Shown: positions 1 through 6,404, counted from the stretch's first letter. The stretch: 6,540 nt of DNA from WTAW01 sp050124775 (GCA_050124775.1 JASFEP010000265.1:1-6540), one strand, 5' to 3'. The notes: generated by a model not told the origin, from the letters alone. Numbers and translations: made by a program.

Positions 1-1407
1 GGGAGACTGCAGCTTATCCGCCAATTTTTCGGCGAGGCTATTTTGATGGCCCTTTTCGCTTTGTCGATCGCCCTTCTTCTCCTGGAATTTCTTTTGCCGC
101 TGTTCAACTCGCTCTCGGGAAAACAGTTGGCTACCAACTGGACGAACAATCTCACTCTCCTCCTCGGATTTATCGGGCTTGCCCTTTTGACAGGAATTTT
201 ATCAGGCATCTACCCGGCTTTATTCCTGTCCTCATTTCAGCCTGTCCGGATTCTCAAAGGCACCGTGATCACATCAGGAGCCAACCCGCTCTTCAGAAAA
301 ATACTGGTAGTCTTCCAGTTTACACTGTCTGTTTTTCTCATCATCGGAACGCTCGTCATTTCCCATCAGCTCTCCTACATGCGGAACATAGACCTGGGAT
401 TTAATAGGGAGCACATCATTCATATAAGTATCCACGGCGAGCTCCATGAAAAATACAATACCATCCGAGAACGATTTCTGCAAAATCCCGATGTCTTCCA
501 TGTTACGGCATCGATGAGCCTTCCCACCAGCATCCAGGGTAGCCCTGGAACGCCGACGTGGGAAGGAAGACCGTCTGATGCCAAAATGGAGATCAAGGCC
601 GATTTTGTGGATTATGACTACATCGAAACATTCGAGATCCCTCTGGTCGAAGGCCGGAGCTTTGCCCGTGATTTTTCCACTGATCCCGAAACCGCCTTCA
701 TCGTCAATGAGGAAGCCGTAAGACGAATGGGGCTCGAAAAGCCTGTGGTGGGCAAGAAGTTCGGGTTCTGGGATATCGACGGCCAGATCATCGGCGTCAT
801 GAAGGATGCCCATTTCCAGCCCCTCCATCAAAAGATCGAACCGCTGGTGTTCAAAATGTTTCCCGCGTGGTTGAGGCGTATGTATGTCAAGTTCCACTCC
901 GACAATGTTGCCTCAACTCTCGCTTCTCTGGAGAAGACCTGGATCGATATGAACCTGGGCTATCCCTTCGAGTACCGCTTTCTGGATGAGGACTTCGATA
1001 ATTTGTATAAGAGTGAAGCGAGGTTAGAGAAGATTTTTCAGTCCTTTGCAGCCCTGGCTGTGTTTATCGCCTGTCTGGGCCTTTTCGGTCTGGCTTCCTT
1101 CGTTGCTGAACAGCGAACCAAGGAGATCGGGATTCGTAAGGTCCTGGGTTCATCAACAGCGGGTATTGTGACGCTCCTCAACCAGGAATTCCTGAAATGG
1201 GTCGCAGCTGCCAACCTTGTTGCGTGGCCCATCGCCTATTTTGCCATGCAGAATTGGCTCAAGAAGTTCGCTTACCGTGTCGATATCGAGATTTGGGCAT
1301 TCGTTCTCGCGGCCGCCCTCGGCTTGGCGGTGGCTCTACTAACAGTCAGTCTGCAAACCTTGAGAGCCGCACGCACCAACCCCGTGGATAGCCTCAAACA
1401 TGAGTGA
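1..1407 (+). CDS. ABC transporter permease, FtsX/MacB-like, C-terminal part (5' end outside window)
   Basis: This is an inner-membrane permease of the MacB/FtsX family, which works with a separate ATPase in efflux or in mechanotransmission across the envelope; the substrate cannot be told. The frame is open from base 1 (GRLQLIRQFFGEA...), so the first methionines near 43-48 are internal and the true start lies upstream. The 468 visible residues show hydrophobic segments at about 15-35, 50-75 and 101-121, an extracytoplasmic MacB_PCD-like domain at about 134-324, then three further segments at about 349-370, 397-420 and 431-454. The cytoplasmic loop EQRTKEIGIRKVLGS (about 370-384) is the FtsX-family hallmark, and the end RAARTNPVDSLKHE is typical. 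The first three segments look like the tail of a first FtsX unit, so the full protein is probably the roughly 800-residue double-FtsX type without an ATPase domain. The stop is TGA at 1405-1407. The family is clear; the transported molecule is unknown. Confidence 0.93.
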   Translation, partial: GRLQLIRQFFGEAILMALFALSIALLLLEFLLPLFNSLSGKQLATNWTNNLTLLLGFIGLALLTGILSGIYPALFLSSFQPVRILKGTVITSGANPLFRKILVVFQFTLSVFLIIGTLVISHQLSYMRNIDLGFNREHIIHISIHGELHEKYNTIRERFLQNPDVFHVTASMSLPTSIQGSPGTPTWEGRPSDAKMEIKADFVDYDYIETFEIPLVEGRSFARDFSTDPETAFIVNEEAVRRMGLEKPVVGKKFGFWDIDGQIIGVMKDAHFQPLHQKIEPLVFKMFPAWLRRMYVKFHSDNVASTLASLEKTWIDMNLGYPFEYRFLDEDFDNLYKSEARLEKIFQSFAALAVFIACLGLFGLASFVAEQRTKEIGIRKVLGSSTAGIVTLLNQEFLKWVAAANLVAWPIAYFAMQNWLKKFAYRVDIEIWAFVLAAALGLAVALLTVSLQTLRAARTNPVDSLKHE

Positions 1408-1431
1408 GTTGGCATAAACAGGAGTGTTATC

Positions 1432-1482
1432 TTGAAAATTAAGCTTTTTCTTTCAATCGCCGGATCAATTTCGTTCCCATAA
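1432..1482 (+). pseudogene. Possible gene remnant: 16-codon signal-peptide-like start with strong RBS
   Basis: Twenty-four bases after the permease stop, AGGAG (1420-1424) sits 7 bases before a TTG codon that opens the frame LKIKLFLSIAGSISFP, closed by TAA at 1480-1482. Lys residues at positions 2 and 4 followed by a hydrophobic run resemble the n- and h-regions of a signal peptide. The frame ends in the tail of the convergent gene, whose stop codon (1465-1467) it overlaps. One reading is that an exported-protein gene once followed the permease and a deletion left only its start. A chance match or a short translated peptide is equally possible. The RBS and frame are seen directly; the remnant interpretation is inference. 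Confidence 0.3.
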
Positions 1483-1908
1483 CACGTTGAGAACTTTCCA
1501 TTCCCTGTTATATTTTACGATGTGTAAGTATTCGGTGCTCAATTTCGAAGTGGCTTTGACAGTGGCGATGTTCTTGAATATTTCGAACACCGTAATCTGA
1601 ATATTCCTTTCTTCGACCGGTATTTGTTTTCCTCGTCCGATCCTGGTTCCTTCTATCAAGGTCGATGCCGTATGTAGGCCGAACTGGCTCCTTCCCGTCT
1701 GAGGGAGCGTGCGAATTTCCCTTTTTTGCAGGTCAGGATGAAGACATTCCTCCATCCGTTCTACATTTCCTTCATACCAACCTTCGATATAATCTAGTGC
1801 TGCTCTTTCGACGGCTTTGCGATCCTCGTCTTTATTGGGGAACGCGTATGCAACCAACACATTTACCGACAACACCGCAATCGCAAGGATAATGGTCGAT
1901 TTTTTCAC
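1465..1908 (-). CDS. Secreted lumazine-binding-2 / NTF2-fold family protein
   Basis: This 147-residue protein has an N-terminal signal peptide (KK, then hydrophobic residues 5-20, with a plausible cleavage after AYA at 20-22), so it is probably exported. The mature part resembles the putative lumazine-binding family (Lumazine_bd_2, an NTF2/SnoaL-like cone fold). The matching features are a first helix with DYIEGWYEGN (39-48), then MEECLHPDLQKRE (52-64), a strand ITVFEIFKNIATVK (105-118), YLHIVKYN (127-134) and a final strand WKVLNVLW (137-144). The family name rests on similarity; no catalytic activity is established for most members, and ligand binding here is a guess. The start is GTG at 1906-1908, preceded by a purine-rich GGGAGGGAGAT. 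The overlapping ATG would run straight into TGA, so GTG is the only sensible start. The gene lies 79 bases downstream of the aminopeptidase gene, perhaps as a loosely attached operon member, and converges with the permease. Confidence 0.85.
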   Translation of the reverse strand: MKKSTIILAIAVLSVNVLVAYAFPNKDEDRKAVERAALDYIEGWYEGNVERMEECLHPDLQKREIRTLPQTGRSQFGLHTASTLIEGTRIGRGKQIPVEERNIQITVFEIFKNIATVKATSKLSTEYLHIVKYNREWKVLNVLWERN

Positions 1909-1919
1909 ATCTCCCTCCC
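1909..1919 (-). promoter_or_regulatory. Ribosome binding site fixing a GTG start
   Basis: Read on the minus strand this is GGGAGGGAGAT directly before GTG. The GGAGG core (1914-1918) is 5 bases from the start codon. The out-of-phase ATG formed at 1908-1910 is followed at once by TGA, so initiation must use GTG. Confidence 0.7.
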
Positions 1920-1937
1920 GAGAGAATCTAAACGCTA

Positions 1938-1956
1938 AATTCAGGATATTTGAATT
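1938..1956. repeat. Short AT-rich inverted repeat between aminopeptidase and lumazine-binding-like genes
   Basis: AATTCA (1938-1943) and TGAATT (1951-1956) form a perfect 6-bp dyad around a 7-base loop. It lies in the 79-bp gap downstream of the aminopeptidase gene. It is too AT-rich and lacks a following T run, so it is not a convincing intrinsic terminator. It could be an operator or chance. I see no strong terminator in this gap, so read-through into the small secreted-protein gene is possible. Confidence 0.25.
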
Positions 1957-1987
1957 GTATCATTTTATTGACTAAAAATTCCTGGAC

Positions 1988-3103
1988 CTAAGAAATCCCA
2001 TCTCTGTCTATAAACTCCCCGTTCTTATAGATCAGATTTCCATCTCCGTATAACTCGCCCCCCTCACGCAGGTCACAGACCATGTCCCAATGGAGGGCAG
2101 ATTCGTTGACTCCTCCTGTTTCGGGAATGGACGCCCCTAAGGCAAGGTGGATTGTTCCTCCGATCTTTTCATCAAAGAGGATGTTCTTTGTAAACTTCGT
2201 AATGTTGTCATTCGTACCTATGGCAAACTCACCCACAAAAGAGGCACCTTTGTCCATGTTCATCATCTCCTGCAGGAAAGAGTGGTTCTTCGAGGCTTCG
2301 GCCTTGATAACTTTGCCATCTTTGAATTCCAATCGAACGTTTTCCACCTCGCGCCCTCCATAGCAGGCCGGATATGAGAATAAAATCTTTCCCTCTACAG
2401 AATTTTCTAGAGGAGATGTGAAGACCTCCCCATCCGGGAAGTTCTTTTTGCCGTCGCAGTTGATCCACCTCCGGCCCTCAATTTTTAATCCTAGATCTGT
2501 ATCTTTTGCTTTGATCCGGATCTCTTTGAGAGTATCGAGAAAGCGGCAGATTTTTTTCTGCCTGGAGGATAATTCCTTCCAGAAAACGACCGGATCGTCG
2601 TCATCCAGATGGCCGGCACCGTAGACAAAATCCTCATATTCGGTGAGCGACATCTCTGCATCCTGTGCTGCCGACTGCATGGGGAACATCGTGCCCACCC
2701 ATTTCAATTCGCCTTTCGCAGAACGTTCCAGAAAACGCTTCATGATGTCTTTCTGAGCCGATTGTGCCAGGACCTGTCTTGAAGGATCCACATTGGTGAG
2801 ATGTTTTGTGTTGCTCTGTCCCATGATCCCCAAAACAGCATCAAGATTTTCGGTTTCCAGTTTGATCGTCTCTGGGATGTACTGCAGCTGTTCATCAGAG
2901 CCGTGTTTAAGAAAAATTTCTTGAAGATCGTCAACGGCAGCAAAATAAAAAGGATGGGCCCCTACTTCGATGGCCTTTTTGTAGAATGCTTTCACAAGGG
3001 GCATGGTTCCGGGATTGCCGATGATCTTAACCCATTCTCCTTTTTTCAACTCCAGAGAATATGTGGTCATAACAGAAGCCAATTTTTCTATTCTTTGATC
3101 CAT
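1988..3103 (-). CDS. M29-family aminopeptidase (thermophilic metalloprotease / AmpS-AmpT type)
   Basis: This is a 371-residue metallo-aminopeptidase of family M29, cytoplasmic with no signal peptide, expected to remove N-terminal residues from peptides using a two-metal centre. An N-terminal domain (about 1-195) precedes the catalytic domain. Conserved ligands can be placed by motif: Glu226 in PDGEVFTSP, Glu292 in GEFAIGTN, His319 in GTIHLALG, and His338 and Asp340 in LHWDM followed by VCDLR. These match the metal ligands known from Thermus AmpT. One oddity is that seven residues after His319, where the family normally has a Tyr (ALGxxYP) proposed to stabilise the transition state, this protein has Ile326 (GASIPETGG). 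The length is somewhat below the roughly 400 residues of AmpS/AmpT. The ATG start at 3101-3103 is 2 bases after the phosphatase stop, and its RBS (AGGAG, 3113-3117) lies inside the phosphatase coding end, implying coupled translation. The family call is firm; the peptide substrate is unknown. Confidence 0.93.
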   Translation of the reverse strand: MDQRIEKLASVMTTYSLELKKGEWVKIIGNPGTMPLVKAFYKKAIEVGAHPFYFAAVDDLQEIFLKHGSDEQLQYIPETIKLETENLDAVLGIMGQSNTKHLTNVDPSRQVLAQSAQKDIMKRFLERSAKGELKWVGTMFPMQSAAQDAEMSLTEYEDFVYGAGHLDDDDPVVFWKELSSRQKKICRFLDTLKEIRIKAKDTDLGLKIEGRRWINCDGKKNFPDGEVFTSPLENSVEGKILFSYPACYGGREVENVRLEFKDGKVIKAEASKNHSFLQEMMNMDKGASFVGEFAIGTNDNITKFTKNILFDEKIGGTIHLALGASIPETGGVNESALHWDMVCDLREGGELYGDGNLIYKNGEFIDRDGIS

Positions 3104-3120
3104 TCTTATTTGCTCCTTTT
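3104..3120 (-). promoter_or_regulatory. RBS of aminopeptidase embedded in the end of the phosphatase gene
   Basis: On the minus strand, AAAAGGAGCAAATAAGA precedes the ATG. It reads in the upstream frame as Lys-Arg-Ser-Lys-stop. The AGGAG core is 9 bases from the aminopeptidase ATG and the stop codon is 2 bases away, an arrangement typical of translational coupling. Confidence 0.75.
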
Positions 3121-4488
3121 GATGACGACGAGTGTGATGTCGTCGGCCTGTTCAGCTCCGGCGGTGAATTTCTCCACATCTTCGAAAATATTCGCGCTGA
3201 GTTTACTGGCAGTAAGATTTCTCATTTCTATCGCAAGATCCTTTAGCCTCTCATCTGAATATTCCTCTTGCTTGGTGTTTCGCCCCTCGGGTATTCCGTC
3301 CGTAAACAAAACAGCGACATCTTCACTTTTAAGTTGGATTTTTCCAAGTTCATAGTTCTCTTCGGGAAACATGCCCAGGGCGAATCCGGAGCTTTCCAAA
3401 CAGGAAAACCCACCTGAATTTTTTATCACAAGAGGCGGATTGTGGCCTGCATTGATATACTTCAACTCGCCTGTCTGGCGGTTGATCTCACAGAGGAAGA
3501 AGGTAATGAAGCTGCTTATGGGCGAACTCCTATAGACAAAATCATTCAGCCGGCCGACCATCTCCTGAATATCGTAATGAGCATGTACTTCGGCCAGGAG
3601 CGCTGCCCTCAAGGAAGCCATGAGAAGAGATGCGCTGATGCCCTTACCCGATACATCTGCGATGATCACGCCCAATCTATCGTCATCAATGGGGATGAAA
3701 TCGTAATAATCGCCGCCTACCTGGTAGCAGGGAATGTTCGTCCCTACAATGTCGAAACCTTCGAGGTTTGGATCTTCCTTGGGAAGGAGATCTCGTTGGA
3801 TTTTGGCTGCCTGCTCCAGGTCTTTTTCGATGCGCCTTAAAAGCCTTTCTGACTTTTCCTTCTCGATTCCCAGGAGCCGATAGGCTTTATCGCGCTGGAG
3901 TACGAAAAAATAGGTGCTGCCAAATACAAACGTAGCTATGATCAAAAACCCATACCAGAAAATGAACAAACGAAAACCTGTTATCTCTGCGATCGAATCG
4001 GCGAAATAAGGCTGAAACAGGACAATCACAATCACCAACAGCACATAGAGTCCAAAAAGCAAAAGTGCCTTGCGTTTATTAGGCAAAAGCAGAGCGAAAA
4101 TTGGTCCCATGAGCCCGATATAGATCGCGCCGTTTGCGTTCCATATTCCTTCCTTGAGAAATGTGATTAGGAATGGAACGAGAACGAAATAGAAGACGAG
4201 ATATGTGGCATTCCTTTCAAAATTTTGAGGAAATAAAGCGCCATTGACCATGAACCAGCAAAAAAAAACGAATGAGAACAGCATGATCGCAGCCTGGATT
4301 ATATCTCCTCTCATAAAATACAGAAGGGAGATGGAGACACTCAGGGGAAGGGAGAAGAGTGAACCCCCATAGTAGATCCGCTTGACCAGACGGATGTATT
4401 CCGAATCTTCAGGAACGCCACCGATGTTCAGGATGAAGGATGAGGCTCTTTTAAAGATCGACTTCTTTTTCTTTGGATTTAGCACCAT
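3106..4488 (-). CDS. Membrane-bound PP2C-type serine/threonine phosphatase, SpoIIE/RsbU family
   Basis: This 460-residue protein joins a multi-pass membrane sensor region to a SpoIIE-type PP2C phosphatase. Family members dephosphorylate anti-sigma-factor antagonists (STAS proteins) in partner-switching pathways. After a basic N-terminus (KKKK at 6-9), hydrophobic segments lie at about 42-59, 64-83, 95-111, 119-135, 140-159 and 172-196. A charged coiled-coil-like linker (about 200-230) leads into QAAKIQRDLLP (226-236), the usual entry to RsbU-type catalytic domains. Metal-binding aspartates are all present: Asp260 in GGDYYDF, Asp278 in ADVSGKG, Asp397 in FTDGIPEG, and Asp449/Asp450 in QADDITLVV. 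The enzyme should therefore be active. The ATG at 4486-4488 has AGGG six bases upstream. No PAS, GAF, HAMP or other named sensor domain is visible, so the signal is unknown. No anti-sigma factor, STAS protein or sigma factor is encoded in the window. The gene is first of a two-gene unit with the aminopeptidase. Confidence 0.94.
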   Translation of the reverse strand: MVLNPKKKKSIFKRASSFILNIGGVPEDSEYIRLVKRIYYGGSLFSLPLSVSISLLYFMRGDIIQAAIMLFSFVFFCWFMVNGALFPQNFERNATYLVFYFVLVPFLITFLKEGIWNANGAIYIGLMGPIFALLLPNKRKALLLFGLYVLLVIVIVLFQPYFADSIAEITGFRLFIFWYGFLIIATFVFGSTYFFVLQRDKAYRLLGIEKEKSERLLRRIEKDLEQAAKIQRDLLPKEDPNLEGFDIVGTNIPCYQVGGDYYDFIPIDDDRLGVIIADVSGKGISASLLMASLRAALLAEVHAHYDIQEMVGRLNDFVYRSSPISSFITFFLCEINRQTGELKYINAGHNPPLVIKNSGGFSCLESSGFALGMFPEENYELGKIQLKSEDVAVLFTDGIPEGRNTKQEEYSDERLKDLAIEMRNLTASKLSANIFEDVEKFTAGAEQADDITLVVIKRSK

Positions 4489-4659
4489 CTTATTCCCTAA
4501 AAGAAGGGATCGAATTTAAAAGAAGTCTTTTCCGCTGAACATCTCCTTATTGCGTTGGCCGTAGATCATTTGCTTTTAAGGTTCGGGGCGAAACTTTTGT
4601 CGCCGAATTTTGTTTGGATATCTCCTGCTGCTTACATCAGAAACTTGAATTCCGGTTAT

Positions 4660-4688
4660 TAAATACTGGATTTAAACGGGGATGTCAA
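4660..4688 (-). promoter_or_regulatory. Putative sigma70-like promoter for the phosphatase-aminopeptidase operon
   Basis: Read on the minus strand there is a perfect -35 hexamer TTGACA (4683-4688), a 17-bp spacer, and TATTTA (4660-4665) as a weak -10. A better -10 match, TTTAAT, lies two bases further on, at a less usual 19-bp spacing. Transcription would head toward the phosphatase start at 4488. The exact consensus -35 at the right place is the main support; the -10 is only fair. Confidence 0.45.
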
Positions 4689-4694
4689 TCCAGT
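4665..4694. repeat. 8-bp inverted repeat overlapping the putative promoter
   Basis: ACTGGATT (4665-4672) and AATCCAGT (4687-4694) are perfect inverted repeats around a 14-base centre. The repeat runs from the edge of the -10 through the spacer and -35 of the promoter above, which suits an operator for a dimeric repressor. No T run follows on either strand, so it is not an intrinsic terminator. Confidence 0.45.
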
Positions 4695-4747
4695 TATGGA
4701 TATGGGTAATCGGAGAGTTGGTCTTCCCGGGATTTTTGATAAGTCTT

Positions 4748-5179
4748 TTAGACGATCTCCAGCAGCTCGATGTCGAATACAAGCTCTTTTCCGGCAAAAG
4801 GGTGGTTGGCATCCAGCTTGATGGATTCATCCCTCACTTCTGTGATCAATGCAGGAAGGGCCTGTCCCGATGTGTTGATCAGTTGGAGCTGCATCCCCAC
4901 TTTGGGATCGATATCTTCTGGAATTTTTTCTTTGGGGACGTCGATAAGAAGATTCTGGTCGTGTTCGCCGTAGGCATCTTCTGGTGACACAGTCACCTCT
5001 TTTTTCTCTCCGGGCTTCATCCCGGTCATTGCTTTATCCACTCCGGCTATGACGCTCCCCGATCCGATCTCGAATTCAAGGGGCTCCCGCTCGAGGGAGG
5101 AGTCAATGACGTTACCGTCTTTGATACGACCGGTGTAATGAATCTTTACCGTATCTCCTTTTTTCACACTTTGTGGCAT
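4748..5179 (-). CDS. FKBP-type peptidyl-prolyl cis-trans isomerase, SlyD-like
   Basis: This 143-residue cytoplasmic folding helper catalyses cis-trans isomerisation of peptidyl-prolyl bonds and, in SlyD-type members, also chaperones unfolded chains. The split FKBP domain occupies about 1-67 and 128-143, with the inserted IF chaperone lobe between (about 70-125). Recognisable elements are HYTGRIKDGNVIDSS (14-28), IGSGSVIAGVDKAMTGM (38-54), GEKKEVTVSPEDAYGEHD (57-74) and the closing NHPFAGKELVFDIELLEI (125-142). FKBP pocket positions such as Tyr15, Asp26, Phe36, Val43-Ile44 and Tyr70 are kept. The His/Cys-rich metal-binding tail of E. coli SlyD is absent, since the protein ends right after the last FKBP strand, so a nickel-delivery role is not indicated. 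The ATG start has a full AGGAGG (5187-5192) seven bases upstream. It is separated from both neighbours by more than 230 bases and is probably transcribed alone. Confidence 0.95.
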   Translation of the reverse strand: MPQSVKKGDTVKIHYTGRIKDGNVIDSSLEREPLEFEIGSGSVIAGVDKAMTGMKPGEKKEVTVSPEDAYGEHDQNLLIDVPKEKIPEDIDPKVGMQLQLINTSGQALPALITEVRDESIKLDANHPFAGKELVFDIELLEIV

Positions 5180-5410
5180 GGTTCAACCTCCTAGTTAGAT
5201 ACTAATCCTCCTCTCTCCATGAATAAAAGGATGGGGATTCTATTCTGATGGAAAGACCGTTAATCTGTTGGTATTCTTGCATATTCCTGGACAAAGCACA
5301 AGTGTCGTATCAGATGTTGATTTTTCATCGGTATGAACGAACTCTCTCAGATATGGGACGCCATACTTAATTCTGAATTAAATATCCGTCTCTCTAAATC
5401 AATCAAAGCG
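5180..5410. other. Intergenic region between PD40 protein and FKBP genes
   Basis: This 231-bp gap holds no credible gene. It contains the FKBP ribosome binding site (5187-5192) and a weak minus-strand promoter candidate (TTAACG at 5258-5263 and TAGAAT at 5237-5242, only 15 bp apart). An AT-rich palindrome lies at 5367-5381. No clear intrinsic terminator follows the PD40 gene stop at 5411. Confidence 0.4.
5367..5381. repeat. AT-rich perfect palindrome TTAATTC-T-GAATTAA
   Basis: Seven-base arms TTAATTC and GAATTAA flank a single central T, about 30 bases downstream of the PD40 gene stop and about 190 bases upstream of the FKBP start. The single-base centre rules out an RNA hairpin of this exact form, so a DNA-binding protein site is the more natural reading. 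It could also be chance in AT-rich DNA. Confidence 0.35.
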
Positions 5411-6382
5411 TTAAAAAAGGTGAGAAATCAGTTCCTGGATGATCTGCGCATCCACCCAGTATATGTCTCCATTTCCCGTGTCTGTGCGTGTGTAGAAAAA
5501 ATATTTTCCGTCAGGGGAGAGCATGGGACAGTAATCAGAACCGCTGGAATTTATCTTGTCTCCCATGTTTTTAAGCTCGGCCCAGGTTCCGTCTTCCTTT
5601 TTGTATGAAATGTAAAGATCGCTTCTTCCTTTCGTGTCGGGGCGTCCGCTGCAATTGACAATGATGTAGCTTTCATCCGGTGCGATGAGAACATCCCCTT
5701 CGCCATAAATGGAATTGATGGAATCTCCCAAGTGTACAGGTTCTTTATATTTACCGTTTACGAGTTCAGAGTAGTAGATATCTCTGACACCCAGAGTATC
5801 ATCTCGAATCGCTTGGAAATACATGGTCCCTCGGAGCGATACAGTAGGGTAGAGCGCCCTTCGGCCCCCATTGACCGGAGAATCTAAAAATTTGGCGTTA
5901 CTCCATGAATTGCCAATCCGCTCCACATACCAGATTTTAAAATCATCCTGGGGAATACCGTTAACCGGACGTGTCGAGCCGAAGTACATTCTCGTTCCAT
6001 CATGGGTGATACACATGTCCACATCGGACTTCTGACTGGAAAAGGGGACCTGTTGAGGTTGCGACCAACTATCCACGAGTTCTTCGGTGAAGTAAATTTT
6101 ATATCCTCTCCCAGAGGTTGAGATGGAAAAATAAAACTCTTTTCCGTCAGGTGTGAAGACGGAATTCAGCTCTCTTTTTTCCGTCGAGATGTATCCGGGT
6201 GCAAAAATCTCAGGCGACATGCCGGGCAGATTTTGTCCGAGATAGGGTCCTTTGAGGTCGTTGAAGTTTGCAAAGTGGGGTGCAGAGTCTTGACTGTTGA
6301 ATGCCTCTTTCGTAAATATCGCACAAAGAATAAATAATGATACGAGTGAACTCATAATTGGGAATGTGTGTCTAATTTTCAT
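5411..6382 (-). CDS. Exported PD40 / TolB-like beta-propeller protein
   Basis: This 323-residue protein has a hydrophobic N-terminal segment (about 7-23) that should act as a signal peptide or anchor. The residue before Cys20 is Leu, so a lipoprotein cleavage site is unlikely. The rest carries repeated WD40-like PD40 motifs, one per blade: FTPDGKEFYFS (76-86), ITHDGTRMYFGST (125-137), VSLRGTMYFQA (181-191), IAPDESYIIVNC (233-244) and LSPDGKYFFYTR (288-299). Each is followed by a segment of the kind KIYF, KIWYV, DIYYSE, DLYISY or DIYWVD. This resembles the TolB propeller, but TolB's N-terminal domain is missing and no Tol-Pal gene is near, so it is not TolB. Such proteins usually act as extracytoplasmic binding scaffolds; the ligand is unknown. 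The ATG at 6380-6382 has GGAG five bases upstream. The nearest gene to the left, FKBP, is 231 bases downstream. Confidence 0.88.
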   Translation of the reverse strand: MKIRHTFPIMSSLVSLFILCAIFTKEAFNSQDSAPHFANFNDLKGPYLGQNLPGMSPEIFAPGYISTEKRELNSVFTPDGKEFYFSISTSGRGYKIYFTEELVDSWSQPQQVPFSSQKSDVDMCITHDGTRMYFGSTRPVNGIPQDDFKIWYVERIGNSWSNAKFLDSPVNGGRRALYPTVSLRGTMYFQAIRDDTLGVRDIYYSELVNGKYKEPVHLGDSINSIYGEGDVLIAPDESYIIVNCSGRPDTKGRSDLYISYKKEDGTWAELKNMGDKINSSGSDYCPMLSPDGKYFFYTRTDTGNGDIYWVDAQIIQELISHLF

Positions 6383-6404
6383 GGCAGCTCCACATTTATA
6401 GATT

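Larger units (their letters stand above)
4489..4747. other. Intergenic region upstream of the phosphatase-aminopeptidase unit
   Basis: This 259-bp gap holds no credible gene. It contains the sigma70-like promoter and dyad at 4660-4694. It also has a short GC-rich dyad (GGCGA 4587-4591 with TCGCC 4600-4604, 8-base loop) that would fall in the phosphatase mRNA leader, and a near-palindromic AAAAGA-AG-TCTTTT at 4518-4531. No intrinsic terminator follows the FKBP stop codon at 4748. If the promoter is real, the leader is about 150 bases, long enough for post-transcriptional control, but I recognise no known riboswitch. Confidence 0.5.

Noticed and set aside
274..897. Minus-strand 207-codon open frame inside the permease gene
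   Set aside because: It lies entirely antisense to a well-recognised FtsX/MacB coding region. Its translation has no recognisable family, so it is a shadow of the codon pattern on the other strand.
1408..1464. Possible bidirectional terminator between the convergent permease and lumazine-binding-like genes
   Set aside because: Only a weak GAAAA/TTTTC pairing around an AAGCTT site is present, with no GC-rich stem, so I do not call a terminator.
2801..3355. Plus-strand 184-codon open frame across the aminopeptidase-phosphatase junction
   Set aside because: It is antisense to two confidently identified genes, is low in protein-like pattern in its Ser/Phe-rich second half, and runs across the boundary of both genes.
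3442..3840. Plus-strand 132-codon open frame
   Set aside because: It is fully antisense to the PP2C catalytic domain whose motifs are intact, and has no family resemblance.
4700..4747. Terminator after the FKBP gene
   Set aside because: The CCCGGG palindrome near 4727-4732 has no loop or following T run on the minus strand, so it does not qualify as an intrinsic terminator.
4682..4987. Plus-strand 101-codon open frame
   Set aside because: It is mostly antisense to the FKBP gene, and the unique 5' portion is the promoter-bearing intergenic sequence with no ribosome binding site.
4748..5179. Assignment as true SlyD nickel-metallochaperone
   Set aside because: The isomerase and insert lobes match SlyD-type proteins, but the histidine/cysteine-rich C-terminal tail needed for the nickel role is missing.
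5191..5220. Nine-codon minus-strand upstream frame (MERGGLVSN) whose stop overlaps the FKBP ribosome binding site
   Set aside because: The stop-RBS overlap is suggestive of a leader peptide, but its own ATG has no Shine-Dalgarno sequence and the purine-rich repeat GAGAGAGGAGG makes such a frame likely by chance.
5333..5608. Plus-strand 91-codon open frame beginning in the intergenic gap
   Set aside because: The first 26 codons look superficially helical, but no ribosome binding site precedes the ATG and the remainder is antisense to the last PD40 blades.
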